DNA of 18,406 nt from Planctomycetota bacterium (GCA_026692885.1 JAPLNJ010001212.1:1-18406), one strand, 5' to 3'; positions 1 through 7,305 are shown, counted from the first letter of the stretch. Notes: generated by a model from the sequence alone, not told the origin. Numbers and translations: made by a program.

Positions 1-191
1 AAGCTCCCGACGTAAGTCGGTGGGAGTGTTCCCGCCCTGTGCCTAACCCGGAGCCCCATCTCCGACCAGCCCGACTCGTCGGCTGCCCGCCGCCTCCGGC
101 GGCGGGCAGCCGACGAGTCGGGCTGGTCGGATAGGGGGCTCCGGGTTAGACACAGGGCGGGAACACTCCCACCGACTTACGTCGGGAGCTT
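1..191. repeat. 191-bp near-perfect palindrome (inverted repeat, MITE/REP-like)
   Basis: Two 94-nt arms (1-94 and 98-191) are reverse complements around a 3-nt centre at 95-97. They differ at three positions only: one near 43 and two in the stretch around 58-61. The arms begin and end with AAGCTCCCGAC / GTCGGGAGCTT. No ORF, transposase or second copy is present in the window, and the left boundary may lie outside it. The mismatches argue against a simple fold-back sequencing artefact. As RNA it would make a very long hairpin just upstream of the TIR gene. A non-autonomous miniature inverted-repeat element is the simplest reading. Confidence 0.85.
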
Positions 192-366
192 ATCGGGGGC
201 GATCATGACACTGCTAGCGTTTCGCAACGTTATGATCAAGGCCGGCAGTGATTGATGCGCCGGTCCTCAGTCGATAGACTGCACGACATTCGCTCCGGTC
301 CGCGCCCTGCAATTGCCCGGTGCCGGCTCGGAATCCACTCCTGGAAGCCAGGGCTCTTGGGCACCT
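192..366 (+). other. upstream region of the TIR gene
   Basis: No gene is supported here. A TATGAT hexamer at 231-236 could be a -10 box, but no -35 element lies at proper spacing (ATGACA at 205-210 is about 20 nt away). The Shine-Dalgarno sequence before the ATG at 367 is weak. Confidence 0.3.
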
Positions 367-1299
367 ATGATCAAACTCTTCATCTCCCACAGCTCGCAGG
401 ACGACCCGTTCGTGTGCGAACTCCGCGCGGCGCTCGCCGATCACGGCCAAGCCGGCTGGATCGATTCTCGCGAGCTGCGCGGCGGCGATCCGCTGTGGTC
501 GGAAATACAGAAGGCCATCGACGAAGCGTCGGCCTACGCCGTCGTGATCAGCACGGATGCGTTGCAGTCAAAATGGGTCGGCAAGGAACTGCGCCACGCA
601 CTCAAAGTGCAGAAGAAACGCGGCCAGGACAAGTTCCCGGTCATCCCGCTCTCGTTGAATGACACCAAGCTCGGCGTGCTGGAAGAGTTTTTCGGCGAGG
701 AACCACTTTACATCCCTGTGACCAACGGCGCAGGCGGCGTCGAGGCGGCGATGGACGCGATCCTCGTCGCTCTCGGCCAGCGGCTCCCGGCGGACGTCTC
801 TGCCACTCCGCAGCCCAAGGCTGAGCCGCTCGAGGAACTCGTGCTCGAACTGACCGACTTGAAGTTCCACGAGCAGGACGGCGTCCGCCGCGCCGCCGCC
901 CGCGCCCGGCTGGTCTATGAGCCGGCCACGCCGGGCCAGCCGCGGTCAACGAATCCACCGATCAAGCGGCGAACCTCGGCGCGTCCGCCCAGCCGGTGCA
1001 GGTCGGCCCAGACCTGCGCGTTTCGGCCGCGACGGTGCGTGCCTCGGCGACGCTGGGCCAGCGGGCTGTTGAGCGACGCTCCCGGCAAGGCTATACTGAC
1101 GGCCTTGGGTGCCCAGTGCGCGGCCGCGTGCTGGGCTGAAATCGGGCCGAGGACGCTGGCGGTTGCACCTGCCTTTCACGCGAGCGTCCATCGGCCCGGC
1201 CCGGTTGGAAAGGCAGGTGGCTATGCCGGGAAGGACCCGCGACGAATCGCAGCCCCGTCATCCCAAGACCAGAGAGTTCGTCTCGCGGGGGCTGTTTGA
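367..1299 (+). CDS. TIR-domain protein, probably frameshifted near 940
   Basis: The first about 130 residues form a bacterial TIR domain, a fold that usually consumes NAD+ or makes signalling nucleotides in immune systems. The first strand (KLFISHSSQDD) begins at residue 3, which is why ATG 367 is preferred over an in-frame ATG at 313. A W70-x3-E74 motif matches the position of the catalytic glutamate. After the TIR come a short proline-rich linker and a conserved-looking stretch (LEELVLELTDLKFHEQDG, then RLVYEPATPGQ) of the kind I recall between TIR and CHAT-type domains. Past codon 940 this frame turns into Arg/Pro/Ser-rich sequence and runs 77 nt into the next gene. From 942 another frame reads as plausible protein (AVNESTDQAANLGASAQ) and stops at 1137-1139. 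A one-base loss near 940 would explain this, giving a real extent of 367-1139. No catalytic C-terminal domain remains, so it may be a decaying gene. Confidence 0.7.
   Translation: MIKLFISHSSQDDPFVCELRAALADHGQAGWIDSRELRGGDPLWSEIQKAIDEASAYAVVISTDALQSKWVGKELRHALKVQKKRGQDKFPVIPLSLNDTKLGVLEEFFGEEPLYIPVTNGAGGVEAAMDAILVALGQRLPADVSATPQPKAEPLEELVLELTDLKFHEQDGVRRAAARARLVYEPATPGQPRSTNPPIKRRTSARPPSRCRSAQTCAFRPRRCVPRRRWASGLLSDAPGKAILTALGAQCAAACWAEIGPRTLAVAPAFHASVHRPGPVGKAGGYAGKDPRRIAAPSSQDQRVRLAGAV
1069..1097 (+). promoter_or_regulatory. sigma70-like promoter of the nuclease-helicase gene
   Basis: TTGAGC (1069-1074) and TATACT (1092-1097) are separated by exactly 17 bp. Transcription would start near 1104, leaving a 5' leader of about 119 nt before ATG 1223. 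The promoter lies inside the frameshifted tail of the TIR gene, which supports that tail being dispensable. Confidence 0.6.
1104..1222 (+). promoter_or_regulatory. structured 5' leader, copy 1, with SD-sequestering hairpin
   Basis: A first hairpin is GCCCAG (1111-1116) with CTGGGC (1131-1136). A second has a perfect 11-bp stem: ACCTGCCTTTC (1167-1177) with GAAAGGCAGGT (1208-1218), loop 30 nt. The 3' strand of the second hairpin contains the purine-rich ribosome-binding sequence, so folding should block translation. The block 1198-1217 matches the leader of the gene at 5677 (19-nt GGCCCGGTGGAAAGGCAGG, with one extra T here), and both end 5 nt before ATG. Whether it senses a ligand, binds a protein or is a recombination site cannot be told from sequence. 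Confidence 0.65.
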
Positions 1300-4200
1300 A
1301 GGCGTCAGTTGCTTCGAAGAGTTCGAAAGACGAGTGGCGGATCTGCCGACCCCCAACGAACGAGGCGATGCGTTTGAGGTCTTCGCCGAAGCGTACCTCG
1401 CCACCAGCCCCATTGTTCAGGCAAAGCACGTCTGGCCGTTTTCCTCGATACCAATAGCCGTGAGACAACAGCTTCGCCTGGACACCGGGATCGACATGGG
1501 CGTCGACGGAGTCCTCGAAAACGGGCTTGGCCAGTTCGCCGCGTATCAAGTCAAGTTCCGCACCGACCGCCCTGCGCTTACCTGGGACGAGTTGTCAACG
1601 TTCATGGGCTTGACCGACCAAGTCGGCCAGCGCGTCCTATTCACGAACTGCGACGATCTGCCGGCGCTCATGAACGAGCGCACCAATTTCTTCTGCATCC
1701 GTGGTTCCGACCTCAATGGTCTTGGCATCGACGATTTTCGGTTCATTGGGAGTTGGTTGCAGGGTGAACCGGCGCACGAGGTGAGGAAGATTCCGTTGCC
1801 GCACCAGCAGGAAGCTCTGGCGGATATCCAACGGGCGCTGGCCGCAAACGACCGGGCAACTGGGGTCATGGCGTGCGGAACGGGAAAGACGCTCGTCGCG
1901 CTATGGACGGCCGAAAGCCTCAGGCCGCGCAACGTGCTGATCCTTCTCCCATCTCTGGCGTTGCTGCGTCAAACGCTTCACGAATGGCTCCGGCAAACGT
2001 CGTGGCGAGATCTGTCCTACCTCTGCGTTTGCTCCGATCCATCGGTTGATACACGAGGCGATGCAATTCTCGTGAGACAGTCGGACCTGGATTTTCCGGT
2101 CACCACAGATCCGGCAATCGTCCGGCAGTTCCTGTCCTTGCGTTCGCCCGGTACGAAACTGGTCTTCTCCACTTATCAGTCGGCACAAGTTGTCGCGGCC
2201 GGCATGTCGGAGAACGACGTCTTTGACTTGGCGGTCTTTGACGAAGCTCACAAGACGGCCGGGAGGGTGGGTGTCCGCTTCGCATTCGCATTGACCGACG
2301 AGCACTTGCCCATACGAAAACGCCTGTTCCTGACCGCCACGCCACGCCACTTTGACATTGCCCGCAAGGACAACGAGGGGGAAGCGCGGTTGGTTTATTC
2401 GATGGATGTGCCGGAGATCTACGGACCCGTTGCTCACAACCTGACGTTCGCCGTGGCCGCACGCCGCGATATCGTCTGTCCGTACAAGGTACTCATCTCA
2501 GTCGTCACGTCGGAAACGGTGAACGAAGAACGGTTGCGACGCGGCGAGGTGGTCGTCGATGGCGATCTGCTTCGAGCGCGGCACGTCGCGAAGCAGATTG
2601 CGCTGCAAAAGGCCGTCGAGGAGTACGGTGCATCCAAGATCATCACGTTCCACCGCTCGATCAAGGCCGCCGAGAAGTTCACCAGTTCAGGGGGCGAAGG
2701 AATTGAAACGCACCTTCCGGGCTTCCAGTGTTTCCATGTCAACGGGAACATGCCGACAGCGCGCCGTGAACAATTCATGCGAGCCTTTGCGGAATCGCCG
2801 AAAGCCGTCATTTCGAACGCCCGTTGCCTGACGGAAGGTGTGGATGTGCCCGCCGTTGACATGGTTGCGTTTCTTTCACCAAAACACAGTTGGATCGACA
2901 TCGTGCAGGCGACTGGCAGAGCAATGCGGAAGTCGCCGTCAAAACAAATCGGGTATGTTCTGGTGCCACTGTTCGTCGAAGAACACCGTGGCGAATCGAT
3001 CCAAGAGGCTTTGAAACGTACCGGCTTTCATTTCGTGTGGGATGTTCTGGAAGCGATGCTGGAACAGGACGAGGGCTTCGCAGAGGTCATCCGCAAGATG
3101 CGTGAAGAGCGGGGGCGCGTTGGGGGCGTCGACGAATCCGCCCTTGGGGATTTCGTGGAGTTCATCGGTGATCACATCTCCCTGGCTGAGATTCAGCGGT
3201 TTATCGCGGTTGCTGCCGTCGACCGTCTTGGGGCCGACTGGGATGAACGCTTCGGCCAGTTGCTTGCGTTCAAGGAACGTTACGGTCACTTCAATATTAT
3301 CCGACGCCACCGCGACTTTCGGACGCTTGGGCACTGGGTCAAGTACCAACGGCAACTTCATCGTAAGGGGGCGATTCGGCCCGATCGTGTCCGTCGTCTG
3401 GAGTCGATCGGGTTTGAGTGGGAAGGCGGAGATAGGAAGGAAACGTGGGAGAAACAGTATCGGCAGCTTGAGGCGTTTCGTGAGAAACACGAGCACTGCA
3501 ATGTACCGAAACGTCATCCTGATTTTCCTGGGCTTTGGATCTGGGTTCATTCCCAGCGAGCCTTGTACAGAAAGGGACAACTGGAATCCGATCGACTTCG
3601 CCAGCTTGAGTCACTCGGTTTCCAGTGGGTAGTCTACGACAGCGAGACCGTCTGGAATCTGCGGTTGAAGGAGCTAGAAGCCTTCGTCAAAAAGCATGGT
3701 CACTGCGATGTACCTGTCGGGTGCAAGGAGAATCCCCAGCTTGGTATTTGGGTTGCGAACGTCAGGGCGGCAGCGAAAGCTGGGCGTCTTCCGGAGGAAC
3801 GGCAGAAGTACCTTGAACGACTCGGATTCAACTGGAGAGTAAGAAGGCGCACGAAACGTCGGCTCGATTGGGACGAGATGTATCGTTCTCTCGCGGAGTT
3901 GAAAGTTACGCATGGACATCTTCGAATCCCTACCCAGGAATTTCCCCAGTTATTTGCCTGGACACATAGCCTTAGACGTCTTCGCAAGGCGGGTAAGCTA
4001 AGTGACGAACAGATAGCAAAGCTCGACTCCCTGGGATTTGAATGGACACGACCCGGCAAAACATGGGACGAGATGTTTGCGGCTCTGGTCGAGTACAAGA
4101 ATAGGCACGGTGATTGCATGGTCCCCAGAGAGTGGCCTGATAATCCATGTCTCAGCAGGTGGGCCGAATGGCAACGCGCTGCTTTGCGCAAAGGGAAGGT

Positions 4201-5137
4201 CCAACCGAAACGGCGCGAGCAATTGGAGGGTATCGGGTTCGAGTGGATGGTTCCCGACGCCGAAGACCGTTGGGAACAGATGTTTGGCGCTCTGGTCGAC
4301 TTCAAGCAGCGACACGGACATTGCCTGGTTCCTCGGCGATACGATGAAGTGCCGGAACTCGGAAGGTGGGTCAACTCGCAGCGATTCCAGCGGCTCAAGG
4401 GGCGTCTGGGTCCGGATCGCATCAGTCGGCTGGAGGCAATTGGCTTTGAGTGGGCGGCAACGGACGCCGCGTGGGAGGCCATGTTTGACGAACTCAAGCG
4501 ATTCAGGGTTGAGTTCGGCCACTGTCGTGTTCCGGCGAACTGGGAGAAAAACCCGGAACTCGGGAAGTGGGTCGCAAGACATCGCCAAATCTGGCGCGGA
4601 ATCCAAGAGGGCGAGCATACGCCTCGTGCCGCTACGGAAAGGAGGCTGGCCAGACTCGAAGAGTTCGGAATCCAGTTTGTGAGTTGGACAGCAAGCTGGG
4701 ATGAAGACCTCCGTGCCCTTCACTGGGATGAAAATCTCCGTGCCCTTCAGGAGTACAGGCAACGATTCGGCCACTGCGCCGTCCCAGCCAACTGGAGTGA
4801 GAACCCGAACCTTGCACGCTGGGTCGCGGCGCAGCGTGCGGCTCGTCGCACGGACAACCTGAGCGCCGGGGAAGTCTCGCAGCTAACCAAATTGGGGTTC
4901 ATCTGGAACCTTCACGAACGGAAGTGGGAGGAAATGTTTCTTGAACTCCTGAAATACAAAGAGCAGCATGGCGACTGCGACGTCCCGGCCCAGCGGTCCG
5001 AGAACCCACGTCTTTCAAGCTGGGTTGGCAGCCAACGGTCTGCGAGGAAAGCTGGCCGGCTTTCACAGGACCGGATTGAGCTATTGGACGAAGCAGGGTT
5101 CATCTGGGTGAAGAAACGCGGTAGGCCATCGAATTGA
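1223..5137 (+). CDS. Mrr-like nuclease / DEAH helicase with nine HA repeats
   Basis: This 1304-residue protein has three parts. Residues about 40-130 carry a PD-(D/E)XK signature (E56, D95, Q109-V-K111), as in Mrr-type restriction endonucleases. Residues about 195-600 form a superfamily 2 helicase: Walker A ACGTGKT (217-223), DEAH (340-343), TAT (371-373) and motif VI QATGRAMR (562-569). Residues about 671-1300 hold nine tandem repeats of about 65-75 residues of the Helicase-Associated (HA) type, each with W-x6-L near the start, a GHC-x-VP core and a GF-x-W end. HA domains are thought to bind nucleic acid. ATG 1223 is chosen because a strong SD (GGAAAGGCAGG) ends 5 nt upstream and a promoter lies at 1069-1097; an in-frame ATG at 1109 would put the leader hairpin in the coding region. 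GC content looks lower than in the genes after 8947, consistent with transfer. DNA restriction or phage defence is the likely role, by inference. Confidence 0.85.
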   Translation: MPGRTRDESQPRHPKTREFVSRGLFEGVSCFEEFERRVADLPTPNERGDAFEVFAEAYLATSPIVQAKHVWPFSSIPIAVRQQLRLDTGIDMGVDGVLENGLGQFAAYQVKFRTDRPALTWDELSTFMGLTDQVGQRVLFTNCDDLPALMNERTNFFCIRGSDLNGLGIDDFRFIGSWLQGEPAHEVRKIPLPHQQEALADIQRALAANDRATGVMACGTGKTLVALWTAESLRPRNVLILLPSLALLRQTLHEWLRQTSWRDLSYLCVCSDPSVDTRGDAILVRQSDLDFPVTTDPAIVRQFLSLRSPGTKLVFSTYQSAQVVAAGMSENDVFDLAVFDEAHKTAGRVGVRFAFALTDEHLPIRKRLFLTATPRHFDIARKDNEGEARLVYSMDVPEIYGPVAHNLTFAVAARRDIVCPYKVLISVVTSETVNEERLRRGEVVVDGDLLRARHVAKQIALQKAVEEYGASKIITFHRSIKAAEKFTSSGGEGIETHLPGFQCFHVNGNMPTARREQFMRAFAESPKAVISNARCLTEGVDVPAVDMVAFLSPKHSWIDIVQATGRAMRKSPSKQIGYVLVPLFVEEHRGESIQEALKRTGFHFVWDVLEAMLEQDEGFAEVIRKMREERGRVGGVDESALGDFVEFIGDHISLAEIQRFIAVAAVDRLGADWDERFGQLLAFKERYGHFNIIRRHRDFRTLGHWVKYQRQLHRKGAIRPDRVRRLESIGFEWEGGDRKETWEKQYRQLEAFREKHEHCNVPKRHPDFPGLWIWVHSQRALYRKGQLESDRLRQLESLGFQWVVYDSETVWNLRLKELEAFVKKHGHCDVPVGCKENPQLGIWVANVRAAAKAGRLPEERQKYLERLGFNWRVRRRTKRRLDWDEMYRSLAELKVTHGHLRIPTQEFPQLFAWTHSLRRLRKAGKLSDEQIAKLDSLGFEWTRPGKTWDEMFAALVEYKNRHGDCMVPREWPDNPCLSRWAEWQRAALRKGKVQPKRREQLEGIGFEWMVPDAEDRWEQMFGALVDFKQRHGHCLVPRRYDEVPELGRWVNSQRFQRLKGRLGPDRISRLEAIGFEWAATDAAWEAMFDELKRFRVEFGHCRVPANWEKNPELGKWVARHRQIWRGIQEGEHTPRAATERRLARLEEFGIQFVSWTASWDEDLRALHWDENLRALQEYRQRFGHCAVPANWSENPNLARWVAAQRAARRTDNLSAGEVSQLTKLGFIWNLHERKWEEMFLELLKYKEQHGDCDVPAQRSENPRLSSWVGSQRSARKAGRLSQDRIELLDEAGFIWVKKRGRPSN
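4697..4750 (+). repeat. 27-bp tandem duplication at the start of HA repeat 8
   Basis: Units 4697-4723 and 4724-4750 match at 24 of 27 positions and encode WDEDLRALH followed by WDENLRALQ (residues 1159-1176). The duplication keeps the frame and doubles the first helix of the HA unit. It shows recent local repeat growth inside the array. Confidence 0.85.
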
Positions 5138-5503
5138 GAATGCTAACGCCCGTGGTCCCACCCCCATGGTCAATCCGTCCCAGGCAGGACGGGAGCGGTT
5201 GCGCGCCGACGCGGCGGACCACTGGTTTGGCGGGCCGCCCATGCCGCCAAACCGCAACAAGGGGCAAATACGCCGACGATCGCCTTGTGGAAATTTATTG
5301 CTACTCTGGAGGGGGGGTATTGGCCGTGTTGTCCGGGGTGGCGCGAAGTTGTTGCTGCACGTTGGCTTTCTTGCTGAGGCCGCTTCCCGGTGGGCAACCG
5401 ATTTCCCGATGAGGCGCGCGTGAGCGGACCCGGCACCCGTGCTGCCCTGGGATTGGCGACGGGGAAAGCGAACCCCGCAGCCCGCAAGAACGGACCGATA
5501 AAG
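5138..5503 (+). other. long 3' untranslated stretch after the helicase gene
   Basis: No gene is supported in these 366 bases; open frames here have no recognisable protein character. The clearest structures are the perfect hairpin at 5224-5253 and a small one at 5175-5192 (CCGTCC / GGACGG). The stretch is unusually long before the terminator at 5504-5528 and could hold an unrecognised RNA or a decayed gene. Confidence 0.4.
5224..5253. repeat. perfect hairpin downstream of the helicase gene
   Basis: GGTTTGGCGG (5224-5233) pairs perfectly with CCGCCAAACC (5244-5253) across a 10-nt loop, 86 nt after the helicase stop codon. There is no T-tract, so it is more likely an mRNA 3'-end stabiliser or REP-like element than an intrinsic terminator. 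Confidence 0.6.
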
Positions 5504-5528
5504 GGCCGTCCAAGAGGGTGGCCTTTTT
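5504..5528 (+). terminator. intrinsic terminator before the TIR fusion gene
   Basis: GGCCGTCC (5504-5511) pairs with GGGTGGCC (5516-5523), with two central G-U wobbles, around an AAGA tetraloop and followed by five T (5524-5528). The T-tract overlaps the -35 box of the next promoter, so the terminator isolates the downstream unit from read-through out of the helicase gene. Confidence 0.65.
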
Positions 5529-5554
5529 GCTACGCGGCGGATGTTTGGTACAAT
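5527..5554 (+). promoter_or_regulatory. sigma70-like promoter of the TIR fusion gene
   Basis: TTGCTA (5527-5532) and TACAAT (5549-5554) are separated by 16 bp. Transcription would start near 5561, giving a leader of about 116 nt, almost the same length as the leader of the helicase gene. Confidence 0.55.
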
Positions 5555-5560
5555 GCGGCA

Positions 5561-5676
5561 TCGGGACGGCCGACGGTGTGTTGCAACCACCACGGCCAAG
5601 CGGCTGCGGGCGGACGCGGTGTGACCTGCCTTTCACCACGACGCCCAAGGCCGGCCCGGTGGAAAGGCAGGACATC
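5561..5676 (+). promoter_or_regulatory. structured 5' leader, copy 2, with SD-sequestering hairpin
   Basis: The first hairpin pairs GGCCG (5568-5572) with CGGCC (5593-5597) and GGTG (5575-5578) with CACC (5588-5591) around a 9-nt loop. The second pairs CCTGCCTTTC (5625-5634) with GAAAGGCAGG (5662-5671); the stem extends by ACC/GGT with one bulged G. The 13-nt ACCTGCCTTTCAC and the 19-nt GGCCCGGTGGAAAGGCAGG (5653-5671) recur in leader copy 1. The SD lies in the 3' strand and the start codon follows after 5 nt (ACATC), the same spacing as copy 1. Confidence 0.65.
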
Positions 5677-7305
5677 ATGCGCGGCGGCACTTCTCTTGAT
5701 CTTTCGACCGTCAAACCGGACCCCGTAAGACTGCGGGAAATCTCGCTCGCACTGCGCCGACTTGCCGAAAACAAATCAGACCCACGGCCTTGCTTTACGG
5801 CTGGTTGTCTTGTCCTTGACGCGGCCAACGCCGGCGGGTTCTATGTCGGCGAGTACGTGATTGTTCGAGACTACATCGAAACCGCTACCGCGCGTGGGGT
5901 ATCCAAGGAAAACATCTTCTACGAGCTGGTACGTTGGGTTCGGAAACAACCATTTGGTGAGCGGCTGGAATCCATCGCCAAGAGTACGGGGCAGGCTGAC
6001 AATCCCTTCAAGCTGGAGTTTATCCCGTTGTCGCAAATGGCAAGGGAGGCCGAACAAGGCGAACGCTGGATTCCGGACATGCGAGACAGGGACGGATTGT
6101 GGGCAACCCAGGACACTCGCGACCGCAAGCCGCCCCCTGCGCCCAAACGGCGGGTTGCGTGTTGGTCTGGTGAGTACATCGCGGCATGTTTCACTTTCTT
6201 TGCTTTCATGTTTGAGGCGGTCGCCCGCCGTGCCGAGCCGGAGCCAACGGACACGACGCCGCAGAACGCGGCATCCCCCGCCGCGATCGGCCCGGTGGAA
6301 CGACAGGAAAACATGCTTTCAAGCGCAGCAAGTCTTCGTGGCATTGTTGCCGCGTTACGCGAAGCCCAAAGGCGATTTCCGCTTTGGCGGACGTTTGTTG
6401 ACTCTTGGGGCGAAGATGGCCCGGAAGAGCTATACATTCCACGCTGGGAGATTCACGAACGCGACAATGGGTCTTGGGTTCTGCAAGAGTTTGGGAAACG
6501 CTGGCTGGCGGTGGACGAAACCTGTGACCAATCTAAGGTGGATGCTTGGAAACTCGATCGGGAAGCCTACTGGGAATTCCAAGGGCTGGCCCAGGAGTTG
6601 GTTCCTATTCTGGCCCGACGTGGTGTTGAGTTGTGTGCAGCAACCACGGCGGGGGCGAGTGTCCTATTTTGGGCACTGGGCAACGAGTTTCCACCTGAGA
6701 GAGCACGGCTAGTCTGTGAGCAAAACACTTTCTGGACGGTGGCACGCAAGCTGGAAAGGGAAATTCTCTCACAAGGGAACGCGGTCGGCGGCGGTTCGGT
6801 TTCCGCGCCGACGGCGGCGCCCCAGCACACGGCCTACGGCCAACGGTGCGAAACGGCGGGCCGAGCGACGGCTGCGGGAGCTGGCGGCAGTCCGGGTGTC
6901 TCCGATGTGTTCCTGGCCCACAACAGCAAGGATAAGCCGACTGTCCGCAGGTTGAAGAAGAGATTGGAGGCCAAGGGGATTTCGGTCTGGCTTGACGAAG
7001 ACATGCTTCGGCCCGGGGTTCCCTCGCAGCCGTTGCTCGAATCCGGCATGAAGACATCAAGGAGCGTAGCGGTCCTTGTCGGTAAGGACGGGCTCGGACC
7101 GTGGGAAGATGAAGAAATGCAGACCGCGCTCGTCCTGGCGGTCAAAGACAAACGTCCCGTGATTCCCGTTCTGTTGCCGGGGGTAGCCGCCCTGCCGGAG
7201 TTGCCCATGTTCCTCGCCATCCGCACGTGGGTGGACCTTCGCGAAGGTCTTACCAAAACGGAACTGGAGAAACTTGTTTGGGGCATCACGGGCGAGAAGC
7301 CCTGA
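5677..7305 (+). CDS. multidomain protein with C-terminal TIR domain
   Basis: This 542-residue protein starts at the ATG after the structured leader. Residues 1-160 are an unrecognised globular region. Residues about 165-212 are a low-complexity linker that resembles a translated, decayed leader (ending GPVERQEN before M213). Residues 213-365 are a second unrecognised, largely helical region. After a Gly/Ala-rich linker, residues about 409-540 form a TIR_2-type domain (SDVFLAHNSKDK, WLDEDMLRPG) with W476-x3-E480 placed as the catalytic glutamate. The N-terminal regions probably act as sensor or effector-associated modules and the TIR as an NAD+-using effector; this is inference from how other TIR proteins are built. 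An SD-like block 5 nt before M213 could also yield a 330-residue short form (6313-7305). Confidence 0.8.
   Translation: MRGGTSLDLSTVKPDPVRLREISLALRRLAENKSDPRPCFTAGCLVLDAANAGGFYVGEYVIVRDYIETATARGVSKENIFYELVRWVRKQPFGERLESIAKSTGQADNPFKLEFIPLSQMAREAEQGERWIPDMRDRDGLWATQDTRDRKPPPAPKRRVACWSGEYIAACFTFFAFMFEAVARRAEPEPTDTTPQNAASPAAIGPVERQENMLSSAASLRGIVAALREAQRRFPLWRTFVDSWGEDGPEELYIPRWEIHERDNGSWVLQEFGKRWLAVDETCDQSKVDAWKLDREAYWEFQGLAQELVPILARRGVELCAATTAGASVLFWALGNEFPPERARLVCEQNTFWTVARKLEREILSQGNAVGGGSVSAPTAAPQHTAYGQRCETAGRATAAGAGGSPGVSDVFLAHNSKDKPTVRRLKKRLEAKGISVWLDEDMLRPGVPSQPLLESGMKTSRSVAVLVGKDGLGPWEDEEMQTALVLAVKDKRPVIPVLLPGVAALPELPMFLAIRTWVDLREGLTKTELEKLVWGITGEKP
6289..6312 (+). promoter_or_regulatory. 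third, in-frame degenerate copy of the leader block
   Basis: GGCCCGGTGGAACGACAGG (6289-6307) matches the 3' leader block at 17 of 19 positions and ends 5 nt before an in-frame ATG at 6313, as in the two full leaders. The two changes are synonymous in frame (AGG to CGA, both Arg; GAA and CAG kept). The 5' strand CCTGCCTTTC is not recognisable upstream, so the hairpin is lost. It may be an internal translation start or the scar of a gene fusion. Confidence 0.5.

Noticed and set aside
1109..1222. Upstream in-frame ATG at 1109 as start of the nuclease-helicase
   Set aside because: It would start about 5 nt after the predicted transcription start with no SD, and would place the SD-bearing hairpin inside the coding region. 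ATG 1223 has a strong SD at good spacing.
1104..1222. Integron attC site in the leaders
   Set aside because: The repeated cassette-like leader suggested attC, but no paired GTTRRRY / RYYYAAC core sites are present (GTTGCAA and GTTGGAA do not fit) and no integrase is in the window.
3700..4774. Long minus-strand reading frames opposite the HA repeats
   Set aside because: They are shadows of the repeat-coding strand: rich in Arg, Ser and Pro, without SDs or recognisable motifs.
5518..5676. Upstream in-frame ATG at 5518 as start of the TIR fusion gene
   Set aside because: It lies upstream of the promoter -10 box and within the terminator. The translated segment is Cys/Gly/Arg-rich and unlike protein.
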